From DASQMT01 sp963835735 (lineage in GTDB: Bacteria > Actinomycetota > Thermoleophilia > Solirubrobacterales > Solirubrobacteraceae), in NCBI GenBank assembly GCA_963835735.1, contig CAWIGP010000007.1, forward strand, positions 310,001 to 374,000: DNA of 64,000 nt. Reading direction: 5' to 3'. A model generated the notes under the pieces. The model did no database searches. It was not told the origin of the DNA and saw nothing but the letters and a program-made list of their open reading frames with translations. A program made the translations under genes and the position numbers. Of this stretch, positions 17,410-26,711 are shown piece after piece. Position 1 is the first letter of the stretch; every line of letters starts with the position of its first letter.

Positions 17410-20307
17410 ATGAGACGCGGGCTGACTGGCCGAATGGTGGTCGCGAGCAGTCTCCTTGCGATCATCGTGGGCGGGGCTTTCGCGTTCGTGCTCCTTACGA
17501 TCACGGACCTGCGCGGGACGACCGAGCTGAGGCGTCAGACCCGCGAGGCGCTCGTAGCCGCGGACACGCTCGAGAAGCACCTGATCGACCTCGAGACCGG
17601 GCTGCGCGGGTTCGTCATCACGCGCGACGACAGCTTCCTCGAGCCGGCGAACCTGGCGCGTGCTGCTCTGCCGGACAGCGTGCGGGAGCTCGAGCGCCGG
17701 GTGGCTGATGAGCCCGTCCAGCTCGCCCGGGCCCGTCGAATCGGCCGCGCCTTGGATGCATACGTCCGGCAGTACGCGCTCCCGCTCGTGGACGCCGTGC
17801 GACGAAACGACGCGTCCGCGCGCAGCCTCGAGCGCACCACCGCCGGCAAGCAGCGGATCGACGCGCTCAGGGCCGGCCTCATCAGCTTCCGCGAAGCGGA
17901 GCGCACCAGGCTCAGCGCGCGCGACGAAGACGTCGACGAGGCCGCGCGCCGCGCAACGGTTGCAGCCGCCGTCGGTGTCGCCGGGTCGATCATGCTGATC
18001 ATCCTCTTCGCGGGCTACCTGACGCGCGTCATCGTGCAGCCCCTACGCCACGCGGAGCGGATGGCGGGCCGGCTCGCGGGTGGGGATCTGAGCGCACGCA
18101 TGCGCGAGACCGACATCGCCGAGATCGGAGCGCTCGAGCGCGCGTTCAACGTCATGGCCGGCTCGCTCGAGAAGAGCCGCGACGAGCTGGCTTCGCTCCT
18201 CGCCGAGCAGGCCGCATTACGCCGAGTGGCGACGCTCGTCGCGCGCGAAGCGTCGCAGGCGGAGGTCTTCACCGCGATCGCTGAAGAGATCGGGCAGCTG
18301 CTTGGCACGGAGGAGATCCGGATGCTGCGCTACGAGGAAGACCACAGCGCGGTCGTGGTGGCCAGCTCAGGTACGGCTGACGGCGTCTTGCGGATCGGGT
18401 CTCGGCTTCGGCTGGGAGGCGAGAATGCCGCCTCGCGCGTGTTCCGGACAGGGCAACCGGCACGATTCGACGACTACGGGAGGGCGAGCGGCCCGATCGC
18501 CGAGGAGGTGCACGCAATCGGGATTCGCGGCGTCGTGGCCACGCCGATCCTGGTGGAAGGCCGCCTCTGGGGCGCGATGGTCACGGCGACGACTCAGAAC
18601 GATCCGCTGCCGCCGGAGACCGAGGCCCGCCTGGGCCAGTTCACCGAGCTGATGGCCACCGCGATCGCCAACACCGAGTCGCGCGCCAGAGCGGAACGGC
18701 TCACGGAGGACCAGGCCGCCCTGCGGCGGGTTGCGACCCTCGTCGCCAAGGAGGCGCCGCCGGACGAGGTGTTTGCGAAGGTCGCCGAGGAGATGGCCAA
18801 CGTCCTCGGCGATGTCGACTGCTCGTTGTTCCGCGACGAGGGCGACGGAACCGCGAGCGCGGTCGCGCTGTGGGGCGCGAGCGTGTCGGCGGGCATCCGA
18901 GTGGGCACGCGGCTCCCGGTCGACGGAGATGGCGTCATTGCGTCCGTGCTCCGCGAGGGACGGCCATACCGGATAAGCGATTACTCTGCTGCCACCGGCG
19001 CCGTTGCCCAGCGCGCCCGTGAGCTCGGGATTCGCTCCGCAGTCGGCTGTCCGATCGTGGTCGCTGGGCGCGTATGGGGGGTGATGGGCGCCGCCAGATA
19101 CGAACCCGAGGCGTTCTCCCCGGAGTCCGAGACGCGCATCGCGCAGTTCGCCGACCTGGTCGCCACGGCCATCGCCAACGCCGAGGCGCGCGCGGAGGTG
19201 GAGCGGCTCGCCGATGAGCAGGCCGCTCTGCGGCGGATCGCGACGCTGGTCGCGGAAGGCGCCTCGCCGAGCGCGGTCCTCGACGCCGTGGCGGGAGAGA
19301 TGGAGGCGCTGCTGGACGCCGACCAGGTCGCGCTGAACCGCTTCGAGCCCGGTGCCGAGATCCTGGTGCTCGCTCACCGCGGGCTCGATGTGGCACGAAC
19401 GCCGGTCGGTTCGCGCGTGAGCACCGAGGGCGAGAGCGTCACGGCAACGGTGCGGAGCACCGGGCGGCCGGCCCGGATGGAGAATTTCGACAGCGCGGAT
19501 GGTGCCCTCGCAGAGCTTGCCCGGGCCACAGGTGAACGCTCCAGCGTCGGGGCGCCGATCGTCGTGGATGGCCGGCTGTGGGGCCTGATCACGGCGAGCT
19601 GGAAGGGCGAGCAGTCGCCGCCGGCGGACACCGAGGAGCGGATGGCTCGGTTCGCGCAACTGCTCGACACCGCGATCGCCAACGCCGACACCCGTGATCA
19701 GCTCACGGCCTCGCGGGCGCGTCTGCTCACCGAGGGGGACGCGGCGCGCGCCCGCGTGGTGCGCGACCTGCACGACGGCGCACAGCAGCGACTGGTGCAC
19801 ACCATCGTGATGCTGAAGCTCGCTCAGCGAGCGCTCCAACAGGACGGCGACGAGGTGGAGTCGCTGGTCGGCGAGGCGCTCCAGAACGCAGAGCAGGGCA
19901 ACGTCGAGCTGCGTGAACTGGCACGCGGAATCCTTCCCGCGGTCCTCACGCAGGGCGGCCTCCGGGCCGGCGTCAACGTGGTCGTGACGCGGCTCGAGCT
20001 ACCGGTTCGCGTGGATGTTCCGGACGAGCGGTTCCCGGCGGAGATCGAGGCGAGCGCCTACTTCATCGTGGCTGAAGCGCTCACGAACGTCGTCAAGCAC
20101 TCCCACGCCGGGCGCGCCGAGGTCGGCGTGTCCGTGGAGGACGGGATGCTCCACGTCGAAGTTCGCGACGACGGGATCGGAGGTGCCGATCCTGGCGGTC
20201 ACGGGCTGGTGGGGATGCGCGACAGGGTGACCGCGCTCGGCGGGCGGCTCGAGATCAAGAGTCCGGCCGGCGGCGGCACGCTCGTGGCGGCCACGCTGCC
20301 GCTGTGA
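17410..20307 (+). CDS. CHASE3-HAMP-GAF-GAF-GAF sensor histidine kinase
   Basis: Membrane sensor kinase of 965 residues. Order: helix 1 (about 10-32), CHASE3-type sensor domain (37-175, with LIDLETGLRGFVIT), helix 2 (about 186-205), HAMP (206-260), three consecutive GAF domains (about 265-420, 440-590, 600-765) each introduced by a near-identical EQAALRRVATLVA coiled segment, a NarL-class dimerisation domain with phosphorylatable histidine in VVRDLHDGAQQRL, and an HATPase_c domain ending GHGLVGMRDRV. GAF triplication and the repeated linker suggest internal duplication. No response regulator follows, so it is an orphan kinase locally. Its 3' end overlaps the opposite gene by about 109 bases. 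Confidence 0.93.
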   Translation: MRRGLTGRMVVASSLLAIIVGGAFAFVLLTITDLRGTTELRRQTREALVAADTLEKHLIDLETGLRGFVITRDDSFLEPANLARAALPDSVRELERRVADEPVQLARARRIGRALDAYVRQYALPLVDAVRRNDASARSLERTTAGKQRIDALRAGLISFREAERTRLSARDEDVDEAARRATVAAAVGVAGSIMLIILFAGYLTRVIVQPLRHAERMAGRLAGGDLSARMRETDIAEIGALERAFNVMAGSLEKSRDELASLLAEQAALRRVATLVAREASQAEVFTAIAEEIGQLLGTEEIRMLRYEEDHSAVVVASSGTADGVLRIGSRLRLGGENAASRVFRTGQPARFDDYGRASGPIAEEVHAIGIRGVVATPILVEGRLWGAMVTATTQNDPLPPETEARLGQFTELMATAIANTESRARAERLTEDQAALRRVATLVAKEAPPDEVFAKVAEEMANVLGDVDCSLFRDEGDGTASAVALWGASVSAGIRVGTRLPVDGDGVIASVLREGRPYRISDYSAATGAVAQRARELGIRSAVGCPIVVAGRVWGVMGAARYEPEAFSPESETRIAQFADLVATAIANAEARAEVERLADEQAALRRIATLVAEGASPSAVLDAVAGEMEALLDADQVALNRFEPGAEILVLAHRGLDVARTPVGSRVSTEGESVTATVRSTGRPARMENFDSADGALAELARATGERSSVGAPIVVDGRLWGLITASWKGEQSPPADTEERMARFAQLLDTAIANADTRDQLTASRARLLTEGDAARARVVRDLHDGAQQRLVHTIVMLKLAQRALQQDGDEVESLVGEALQNAEQGNVELRELARGILPAVLTQGGLRAGVNVVVTRLELPVRVDVPDERFPAEIEASAYFIVAEALTNVVKHSHAGRAEVGVSVEDGMLHVEVRDDGIGGADPGGHGLVGMRDRVTALGGRLEIKSPAGGGTLVAATLPL

Positions 20308-21758
20308 TGTTGTCGCCGAAGCTGTTCGATATGGGGCCGGCGCGTGCAGCGGGCGGCGAACACGTCCCAGTGGCCGAGCTCCGCAATGCGGGCGTACCGC
20401 GGCTCGTGATCGAGCAGGGGGTTGTCCGGTACGCGTGGCGTGCGCGCGCGAAACACCAGCCCGGGCGCTCCAGGATCAAGCTCGAACGCCACGTCGCGCG
20501 GGTGCACGCCCAATGTCCATGCCACGAGCGGGCGCTGGAAGGGGCCTGCGGTCGGTCGGCCGCAATCGAGCACTGCCACCGGGCCTCCGAGACGGGTCAC
20601 GAGCCGCTCGAGCTGCGGCGTGGCCGCTGACTGCCAGCGGACCGCGCGCAAGCCCGCGGTCAGCTCTTGCCCGGGCCATGTGACGGCCAGCACCGCGACG
20701 AGCACGGCTGCGGCGACAGCGGCGCCGGCCTGCGCATGACCGCCCGCGCCCTCTGCAGCGCCGGCGGCGGCGCCGACGAGCCGGGCGACGCCCACGCCGG
20801 CGAGCACGGAAGTGATCGCAGCGGCGAGCATGAGGTAGCGAGGATTGCCGGAGTACCCCACTTCGGTCATCGCCATGATCAGCCCAGTCCATCCTGCGGC
20901 CAGCGCCGCGATGGCCAGCACGGCGCCCTGAGCCCGCCGCCGGAACGCGACCGCAGCGACACCGACCGCGACAACGGCCAGGCCGTACAGCGGAGCGACG
21001 AGGAGCGAGGTTGCCGACTTCAGCACTTCGAATGCCGGTCGGTCGGCGCGGGCGACGCTGCTCAACAGCGGATCGTGGGCGCGCTCCGCCGATCGCAGCA
21101 GACTCGCCGATCCCCACAGCTCAGGCAGAAACCACAGCGCGAGCACGACAACCCCGGAAGCCAGCACTCGCGCGCGGCTGTCTGTATCCCGCTTCCAGAG
21201 CGTGATCCCGTACAGGAACACGAACGGCCAGGTCTCAGGACGCAGCAGCGCCGCACCCAATCCGAGGAGGAACGCCTGATCGCGGCGGCCGTCGAGATGG
21301 CGGTCGATCGCGGCCAGGACAAGCGCGATCAAGAGACCCTCGGAGTTGCCGAGAGTCACGCCTCGCAGCCAGCCGGTCATGGTGAGGATGCCGAGCACCG
21401 CGACGAGCGAAGCGACCAGGCCACGCAACCCACCACCGCTCAGCCTCCAGCCGAGCCTGGCAGCGAAGACGAGCGCCAACGCCGCCGCCCCCCGGGCGAC
21501 GATGAGCCACAGAGACGGAGACACCTCGTCACCGGCAAGCGCAAAAGGAATGTCGATCAGGACCGGGAGCGGCTTCCACGACGGCCCTCCCTCTGTCACC
21601 AGATCGAGTTGGGTGATCTCGCGGGCCCAGATCAGCCAGGCCCATGGGTCGTAGGTCAGCGCGGTCGGGAACAGCAGCAGCGAGACCACGCCGACGAGGG
21701 CTGAGCCGACGAAGGCGAGCAGCCCAAATCCCGCCGGCCGGCGGTCCCGGGTAACCAC
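20199..21758 (-). CDS. Polytopic membrane protein, glycosyltransferase 39-like
   Basis: Integral membrane protein of about 519 residues with roughly ten predicted helices. The first extracytoplasmic loop carries LTYDPWAWLIWAREI, and NSEGLLIAL and LRPETWPFVFLYG follow, which recalls GT-C type mannosyltransferases and related actinobacterial membrane proteins; no catalytic motif is certain. GTG 21758 is chosen because it precedes TRDRRPAGFGLLAFVGS, the first helix. The last about 36 residues are antisense to the kinase gene and look unconserved; the true C terminus may be earlier. Divergent from the cupin gene. Confidence 0.65.
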   Translation of the reverse strand: MVTRDRRPAGFGLLAFVGSALVGVVSLLLFPTALTYDPWAWLIWAREITQLDLVTEGGPSWKPLPVLIDIPFALAGDEVSPSLWLIVARGAAALALVFAARLGWRLSGGGLRGLVASLVAVLGILTMTGWLRGVTLGNSEGLLIALVLAAIDRHLDGRRDQAFLLGLGAALLRPETWPFVFLYGITLWKRDTDSRARVLASGVVVLALWFLPELWGSASLLRSAERAHDPLLSSVARADRPAFEVLKSATSLLVAPLYGLAVVAVGVAAVAFRRRAQGAVLAIAALAAGWTGLIMAMTEVGYSGNPRYLMLAAAITSVLAGVGVARLVGAAAGAAEGAGGHAQAGAAVAAAVLVAVLAVTWPGQELTAGLRAVRWQSAATPQLERLVTRLGGPVAVLDCGRPTAGPFQRPLVAWTLGVHPRDVAFELDPGAPGLVFRARTPRVPDNPLLDHEPRYARIAELGHWDVFAARCTRRPHIEQLRRQHHSGSVAATSVPPPAGLLISSRPPSAVTLSRIPTSP

Positions 21759-21813
21759 CTCAGTGAGCCTGCCACAATCGGCGACCGCCGCCCGCCCGAT
21801 TTGGAGAAGCCCC

Positions 21814-22212
21814 ATGCCCGGCTACGCGATCGTGAACCTGCTCGAGATCGACGACTCCGTCGGAGGAAGGGTTCCGGGCATGGAGGGGCGGTTCAGTCGC
21901 AAGCACCTCGGCTCGTCCGACTTGGGTGTGAGTCACTGGAGGTATGCCCCGGGCCTGCGGAGCCCCGGCGCTCACAGCCACCGCGTGCAGGAAGAGGCGT
22001 ACGTCGTCGTCGCCGGCTCCGGCCGGGTGCGACTCGACGACGAGCTACGGGACATCCGCCTGTGGGACGTCGTCCGGGTGGCGCCCGAAGTCGTGCGCGC
22101 CTTCGAGGCCGGGCCCGACGGCCTCGAGCTGATCGCCGTAGGCGGACCGAAGCCGGAAGGCGGCGACGGCGTGCCGTCCGAGACGCCCTGGCCCGAGGCC
22201 GGCGAGTCCTAG
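21814..22212 (+). CDS. Cupin-domain protein
   Basis: Small single-domain cupin of 132 residues. The metal-binding cupin motif 1 is visible as PGAHSHRVQEEAYVVVAGSGRV (residues about 50-71) with H54, H56 and E60-61, and motif 2 is present as LRDIRLWDVVRVAPEVVRAFE, where the usual histidine is absent. GGAG eight bases upstream supports ATG 21814. Function unknown; such proteins include dioxygenases and sugar isomerases. Ends in a CTAG shared with the convergent VOC gene. Confidence 0.85.
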   Translation: MPGYAIVNLLEIDDSVGGRVPGMEGRFSRKHLGSSDLGVSHWRYAPGLRSPGAHSHRVQEEAYVVVAGSGRVRLDDELRDIRLWDVVRVAPEVVRAFEAGPDGLELIAVGGPKPEGGDGVPSETPWPEAGES

Positions 22213-22562
22213 CGATCCGACCAGACGGCGAGCTCGTTGCCGGCCGGGTCGGCGAAATGGAACCGGCGCCCACCGGGGAACGCGTAGATCGGCTCGCGGA
22301 TCGTCCCGCCGGCCGCGGTGACAGCGTCGACGCTGCCCTCGAGGTCCTCGGAGTAGAGGATCACCAGCGGCCCGCCGGCCCGGACCTCGGAATCGCGTCG
22401 CAGCCCGCCCATCTCCTTGCCGTCGCCCTGGATGCCGACGTAATCGGGGCCGTAGTCGACGAGCGACCACCCGAACGCTGAGGCGTAGAACGCCTTGGCG
22501 GCGTCGATGTCGGTCACGGCGATCTCGATGTAGTCGATCGCGTGGTGGGTGTGGGCGGTCAC
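22209..22562 (-). CDS. VOC family (glyoxalase-like) protein
   Basis: Vicinal oxygen chelate protein of 117 residues, one glyoxalase-fold domain with paired beta-alpha-beta-beta-beta units. IDYIEIAVTDIDAAKAFY opens the first unit and the GRRFHFADPAGNELAVWS ending carries the metal/substrate histidine and glutamate of the second. The start is GTG 22562 because AGGAG lies seven bases upstream; an adjacent ATT is less likely. No specific substrate. The P450 gene is divergent, about 98 bp away. Confidence 0.88.
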   Translation of the reverse strand: MTAHTHHAIDYIEIAVTDIDAAKAFYASAFGWSLVDYGPDYVGIQGDGKEMGGLRRDSEVRAGGPLVILYSEDLEGSVDAVTAAGGTIREPIYAFPGGRRFHFADPAGNELAVWSDR

Positions 22563-22659
22563 AATGGCGCTCCTCGCTTCGCGTTGGCTCCGCAGGGATA
22601 CAGCACGACGTCGTCGGTGCGGCCCCTCGTGGACGGGCCGTCCCCGTAGGCTGAGGTTC

Positions 22660-23931
22660 ATGGACCTGCCCCGTGGTCCGCGGGCTCCCGCCGCCTGGCA
22701 GACCGTCGCGTGGATGGCGCGGCCGGGCGCGTTCCTGCGGGGCGTCCATGAGCGCTTCGGCGATCCGGTCACGATCCGCACCTACTGGACCGAGGAGCCG
22801 ATGGTGCTGTTCTCGAATCCGGACGCTGTGCGCGAGGTCTTTCGCCTGGATCCGGCGATCGCGCCCGCGGGCCAGAGCTGGGAGTTCCTGCGCCCGTTCG
22901 CCGGGCCGGACTCGATCCTGCTGCTCGACGGCGAGCCGCACCGGCGCGAGCGCCGGCTGATGCAGGCTCCGTTCCACGGGGAGCGGATGCGCGCGTTCGC
23001 ACCGATGATCGCCGAGCTCGCGCGTCAGGAGCTGGGCACGTGGAGTGGCCGGGTGAGAACGCTCGAGCGTTCGCGGCAGCTGACGCTCGAGGTGATCCTG
23101 CGCGTGATCTTCGGCGCCCGAGACGAGCGCGAGGTCGCCGAGTTGCGGCACGCGATCGAGACCACGCTCCAGGACGTCCGTTCGCTGCCGCGGATGCTGG
23201 CGATGGCGCTCGTTCAGCGGGACCTCGGGCCGCGCAGCCCATGGGGGCGGTTCCGCCTTGCGGTCGAGCGCTTCGACGCGCTGCTGTTGGAGACGGTGGC
23301 CCGCCGGCGCTCGCAGCCGGACGGCGACGCCGTCCTCGATGTGCTGATCGAGCAGCGCGACGAGGACGGCAAGCCGGCGAGCGACCGGCACATCCGCGAC
23401 GAGCTCGTCGCGCTGCTGATGGGCGGCCACGACAGCTCGGCGGCGACGCTGGCCTGGGCCTTCGAGCGGCTCTCCCGCCACCCGGCCGTCCACACCCGCC
23501 TGCGCGAAGGCGACCCGGTCTATCTCGACGCGGTGGTCAAGGAGGTCCTCCGGGTCAGGCCGACGCTGACGATCGCCCCGCGCCTGCTGCTCGAACCCGT
23601 CGAGATCGCCGGGCGGCGGCTGCCCGCCGGTGTCCAGGTCGCCGCATGCCTGTGGCTGGCGCTGCGCCGCGAGGACCTCTGGCCCCAGGCCGCCGCGTTC
23701 CGGCCCGAGCGCTGGCTGGAGGGTCCGCAGCCGAATCCGCTGTCGTGGATCCCGTTCGGTGGCGGGGTGCGGCGCTGCGCCGGCGCGCCGTTCGCGGAGA
23801 TGGAGCTGCGCGAGGTGCTGCGCGTCGCGGCGGGCATGACGATCCGCCCGGTCCGCACCGAGCCCGAGCGCGCCCGGCGCAGCCTGCTGGTCGTCGTGCC
23901 CGAGCGCGGCGGCGAGGTGCTCGTCGGCTGA
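22660..23931 (+). CDS. Cytochrome P450
   Basis: Soluble bacterial heme-thiolate monooxygenase of 423 residues. The heme-binding loop is FGGGVRRCAGAPF with C373 as axial ligand; the K-helix glutamate and arginine are in VVKEVLRVRP, and the I-helix oxygen-activation motif is GGHDSSA instead of the usual AGxDT. The segment PAAWQTVAWMARPGAFL and the HRRERRLMQAPFHG C-helix resemble CYP110/CYP102-like class. ATG 22660 has GAGG just upstream and removes 37 unconserved residues. No ferredoxin or partner biosynthetic genes are adjacent, so the substrate is unknown. Confidence 0.93.
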   Translation: MDLPRGPRAPAAWQTVAWMARPGAFLRGVHERFGDPVTIRTYWTEEPMVLFSNPDAVREVFRLDPAIAPAGQSWEFLRPFAGPDSILLLDGEPHRRERRLMQAPFHGERMRAFAPMIAELARQELGTWSGRVRTLERSRQLTLEVILRVIFGARDEREVAELRHAIETTLQDVRSLPRMLAMALVQRDLGPRSPWGRFRLAVERFDALLLETVARRRSQPDGDAVLDVLIEQRDEDGKPASDRHIRDELVALLMGGHDSSAATLAWAFERLSRHPAVHTRLREGDPVYLDAVVKEVLRVRPTLTIAPRLLLEPVEIAGRRLPAGVQVAACLWLALRREDLWPQAAAFRPERWLEGPQPNPLSWIPFGGGVRRCAGAPFAEMELREVLRVAAGMTIRPVRTEPERARRSLLVVVPERGGEVLVG

Positions 23932-23947
23932 GTAGAGTCGTGGCGTC

Positions 23948-24589
23948 GTGCTCCGCGTGGTCGCACTACCGGCGCTGCTGCTGGCCCTGGCGCCGTATCA
24001 CTCGTCGGTCGAACCGCTGCCGCGGCCGATGAAGGAGCAGCTCAAGGCCCGCGGCTTCTGGCACCAGGGCTGCCCGGTGCCGCTGTCGGACCTGCGGCTG
24101 CTCACGGTCACCCAGCGGGGGTGGAGCGGGCGGACGCGAACCGGACAGCTGGTCGTCAACAAGCGTGCCGCGCGCCCGCTCGCGCGCGTGTTCCGCCAGA
24201 TCTACCGGCTGCACTTCCCGATCCGCCACATGCGCTTCGCGGATGCATATGGACCGCGCCGCAACCTCCCGCGCGACGGTGATGTCAGCGGCTCGTTCGA
24301 ATGTCGCGAGGCGGTCCCCTCGCCGTGCACGGGCGGCAGGGGGACGGGCTCGTGGTCGATGCACGCCTACGGGCTCGCGATCGATCTGAACCCGCGCGAG
24401 AACCCATACGTGGGCTGCGGCCAGAGCCGCGACCCGGCGGCCAGGCGCTACCGCGACCGCTCCCGGCACCGGCCCGGGATGGTCACCCCGCGCGTGATCG
24501 CAGCCTTCCGCTCGATCGGCTGGGGCTGGGGCGGCTCATGGACCGGCAACACCAAGGACTACATGCACTTCTCGTCGACCGGCCATTAG
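23948..24589 (+). CDS. M15-type D-Ala-D-Ala carboxypeptidase-like exported protein
   Basis: Exported peptidoglycan-active protein of 213 residues. A short hydrophobic signal (residues 2-16, start GTG 23948) leads to a VanY/M15-like zinc domain: SMHAYGLAIDLNP (H and D ligands) and the C-terminal WGGSWTGNTKDYMHFS with the second histidine. Cysteines are present in pairs, as expected outside the cell. Likely cleaves peptide stems or is a related extensin-like hydrolase. It starts 16 bases after the P450 stop, so co-transcription is probable though the functions appear unrelated. Confidence 0.85.
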   Translation: MLRVVALPALLLALAPYHSSVEPLPRPMKEQLKARGFWHQGCPVPLSDLRLLTVTQRGWSGRTRTGQLVVNKRAARPLARVFRQIYRLHFPIRHMRFADAYGPRRNLPRDGDVSGSFECREAVPSPCTGGRGTGSWSMHAYGLAIDLNPRENPYVGCGQSRDPAARRYRDRSRHRPGMVTPRVIAAFRSIGWGWGGSWTGNTKDYMHFSSTGH

Positions 24590-24656
24590 CCCCGATGTCG
24601 AGAACCCGCCCGCTGGTCCGACCTCCCCGTGACACCACCACCAGGAGGCACCTCCG

Positions 24657-25262
24657 ATGAGCAGGGTCACGTGTGACATGGCGATCTCGGTCGACGGCTT
24701 CGCCGCCGGCCCGAACCAGAGCCTGGACGAGCCGTTCGGCGAGCACGTCGACGGCCGGCTGACCCGTTGGATGGTCGAGGAGCGGGACGCGAACGCGGCG
24801 CAGATCGAGGCGATCACCGCCGCGGGCGCGTACATCATGGGCCGCAACATGTTCAGCCCCGGCCGCGGCGCCTGGGACGAGGAGTGGCGCGGCTGGTGGG
24901 GCGAGGATCCGCCGTACCACGCGCCGGTGTTCGTGCTCACCCACCATCCGCGCGAGCCGCTCGTGATGCAGGGCGGTACGACGTTCACGTTCGTCACCGA
25001 CGGGATCGCGTCGGCGCTGGCGCAGGCGCGCGCGGCGGCGGGCGACGCGGACGTCTCGATCGCCGGCGGCGCCGCGACGGTGAACCAGTACCTGGCGGCG
25101 GGCGCGATCGACGAGCTGCGGCTGCACGTCGCGCCGCTGCTGCTCGGCGCGGGCGAGCGGCTCTTCGACGGCGTCGGCGACGTCACGCTCGAGCCGCTCG
25201 ACGTGAGCGGCACCGCCATGGTCACCCACCTGCGCTACCGCGTTCACCGAAGCGACACCTAG
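24657..25262 (+). CDS. Dihydrofolate reductase-family (RibD C-terminal) protein
   Basis: NADPH-binding reductase fold shared by DHFR and the RibD C-terminal domain, 201 residues. It opens with CDMAISVDGFAAGPNQS and contains GAYIMGRNMFSPG, the VSIAGGAATVNQYLAAG dinucleotide loop and ELRLHVAPLLLGAGERLFDG, all family hallmarks. These stand-alone proteins are widespread in actinobacteria with unknown substrates; neither folate nor riboflavin synthesis is implied. AGGAGG precedes the ATG by eight bases and can pair with CCTCC just after it (see findings). Confidence 0.9.
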   Translation: MSRVTCDMAISVDGFAAGPNQSLDEPFGEHVDGRLTRWMVEERDANAAQIEAITAAGAYIMGRNMFSPGRGAWDEEWRGWWGEDPPYHAPVFVLTHHPREPLVMQGGTTFTFVTDGIASALAQARAAAGDADVSIAGGAATVNQYLAAGAIDELRLHVAPLLLGAGERLFDGVGDVTLEPLDVSGTAMVTHLRYRVHRSDT

Positions 25263-25316
25263 GCACGCGCGGGCGTAGCTTGACTGCATCCGCGTCCGTC
25301 GACTTGGGAGGTCGCC

Positions 25317-26502
25317 ATGAAGCTCCGACTCGTGCTCCTCACCGCGCTGGGCGCGGCGCTCGCCGTCAGCCCGGCGGCCGCCGCGCGGCATGACGGCGGC
25401 GGGCCGGCGCGCATGAACGAGGTGCAGGTCATCGGCACGCACAACTCGTACAAGCGCGAGATCTCCGAGGCGGAGCAGGCCATCTACGAGGATGCGATCA
25501 ACACGCCGGGCGACTACGACCGGTTCCTCGCATACAGCCACGCGCCGATCGCGCAGCAGTTCGGCGGCCAGCACGTCCGCGGCCTGGAGCTCGACCTGTT
25601 CGGAGACCCCCAGGGAGGCCTGTACGCCAACCCGCTCGTGCGCCAGGCGGCCGGTGGCGGCCCGCTGACCGACCCCGCCTGGCAGCAGCCGGGCATCAAG
25701 GTCCTCCACATCGCGGACGTCGACTACCAGACCACGTGCGTGCGCTTCGTGACCTGCCTCGAGCAGGTGCGCGGCTGGTCGGCGGCCAACCCGCGCCATG
25801 TGCCGCTGCTGATCCTGCTCGAGCTCAAGCGGAGCGACGACCGCGTCGTCGCCGCCGGCGGGGTCGTCGCGCCGCCGTGGGACAACGGCGCGGCGCTCGA
25901 CGCGCTCGACGCCGAGATCCGCTCGGTGTTCGACGAGACGGGAGTTGATCACGCCCGACGACATCCGCCGCCGTGGCCTGACGCTCGAGCAGTCGGTCCT
26001 GCGCCACGGCTGGCCGTCACTGGACCGCAGCCGCGGCAAGGTCGCGTTCCTGCTCGACAACGACCCGGGCCCGATCCGCGACGCCTACCGCGCCGGGCGG
26101 CCGAACCTCGAGGGCCGCGTGCTGTTCACCAACTCGCGCCGCGGCTTGCAGGACGCGGCGTTCATCAAGCGCAACGAGCCGCGCAACGAGAACACGGCCC
26201 AGATCCAGGAGCTGGTGCGGGCCGGCTACCTGGTGCGCACTCGCTCCGACGTGCCGCTCACGACCATCCTCGACGGTGACCTGACCCAGCTGGCGGCGGC
26301 GCTGGAGAGCGGGGCGCAGGTCGTCTCGACCGACTTCCCGGTCCCGGGGATGGCCGCGCGCTACGGATCGGACTTCGTGGCGCAGCTGCCCACCGGCGGC
26401 GTCGCGCGCTGCAACCCGGTCAACGCGCGCCGGAGCTGCCGCGACTCCCAGCTCGAGCCGCCTAAACGCTACGGTCGAGGCGCCAGGTCCCGAACAGGCT
26501 GA
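25317..26502 (+). pseudogene. PI-PLC C1-type phosphodiesterase, frameshifted
   Basis: Exported, Ca2+-dependent phosphoinositide phospholipase C-like protein (PI-PLC-C1 type). A signal peptide (about 1-22) precedes the TIM-barrel start VQVIGTHNSYKREI with the catalytic histidine, then RGLELDLFGDP and LLILLELK. At about 25940 the frame ends in DETGVDHA, while the next frame continues ELITPDDIRRRGLTL, GKVAFLLDND and VVSTDFPVPGMAARYGSDFV to 26502. One extra G in the GGG at 25940-25942 restores a continuous protein. Conservation on both sides suggests an assembly insertion. GGGAGG precedes the ATG by five bases. The 3' end overlaps the opposite DUF6510 gene by 41 bases. Confidence 0.85.
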
Positions 26503-26710
26503 TCGCGTACTCGTCGGGCAGCGTGGTGATGCAGGCGGCGATGTCCCCGCAGTTGGGGCAGCGCAGGACGTAGCCGGCGCCGCGGTACAGGCGGTGGGCG
26601 CCGATCGGATGGTCCTGGCCGCACGACTGACAGGCGCGCCGGGAGGCCGTCATCTCGGCGACGAACACCTCCTGGAGCAGCCCGCCGATGTTGTTGCCGT
26701 CGGTGTGCAT
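26462..26710 (-). CDS. DUF6510 family zinc-ribbon protein
   Basis: Small protein of 82 residues that I recognise as DUF6510. It has two CxxC pairs, CQSCG and CPNCGD, spaced as in a zinc ribbon, after the conserved TDGNNIGGLLQEVFVAEMT start. Function unknown. It is the last gene of a same-strand trio after the sulfite-oxidase-like and FAD reductase genes with a one-base gap, an arrangement that suggests a role for the zinc ribbon in that redox system. Confidence 0.8.
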   Translation of the reverse strand: MHTDGNNIGGLLQEVFVAEMTASRRACQSCGQDHPIGAHRLYRGAGYVLRCPNCGDIAACITTLPDEYAISLFGTWRLDRSV

Positions 26711-26711
26711 C

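Noticed and set aside
22660..25262. P450 locus as a natural-product cluster
   Set aside because: Neighbours are a peptidase, a generic reductase, a cupin and a VOC protein; no terpene, polyketide or peptide synthase is present.
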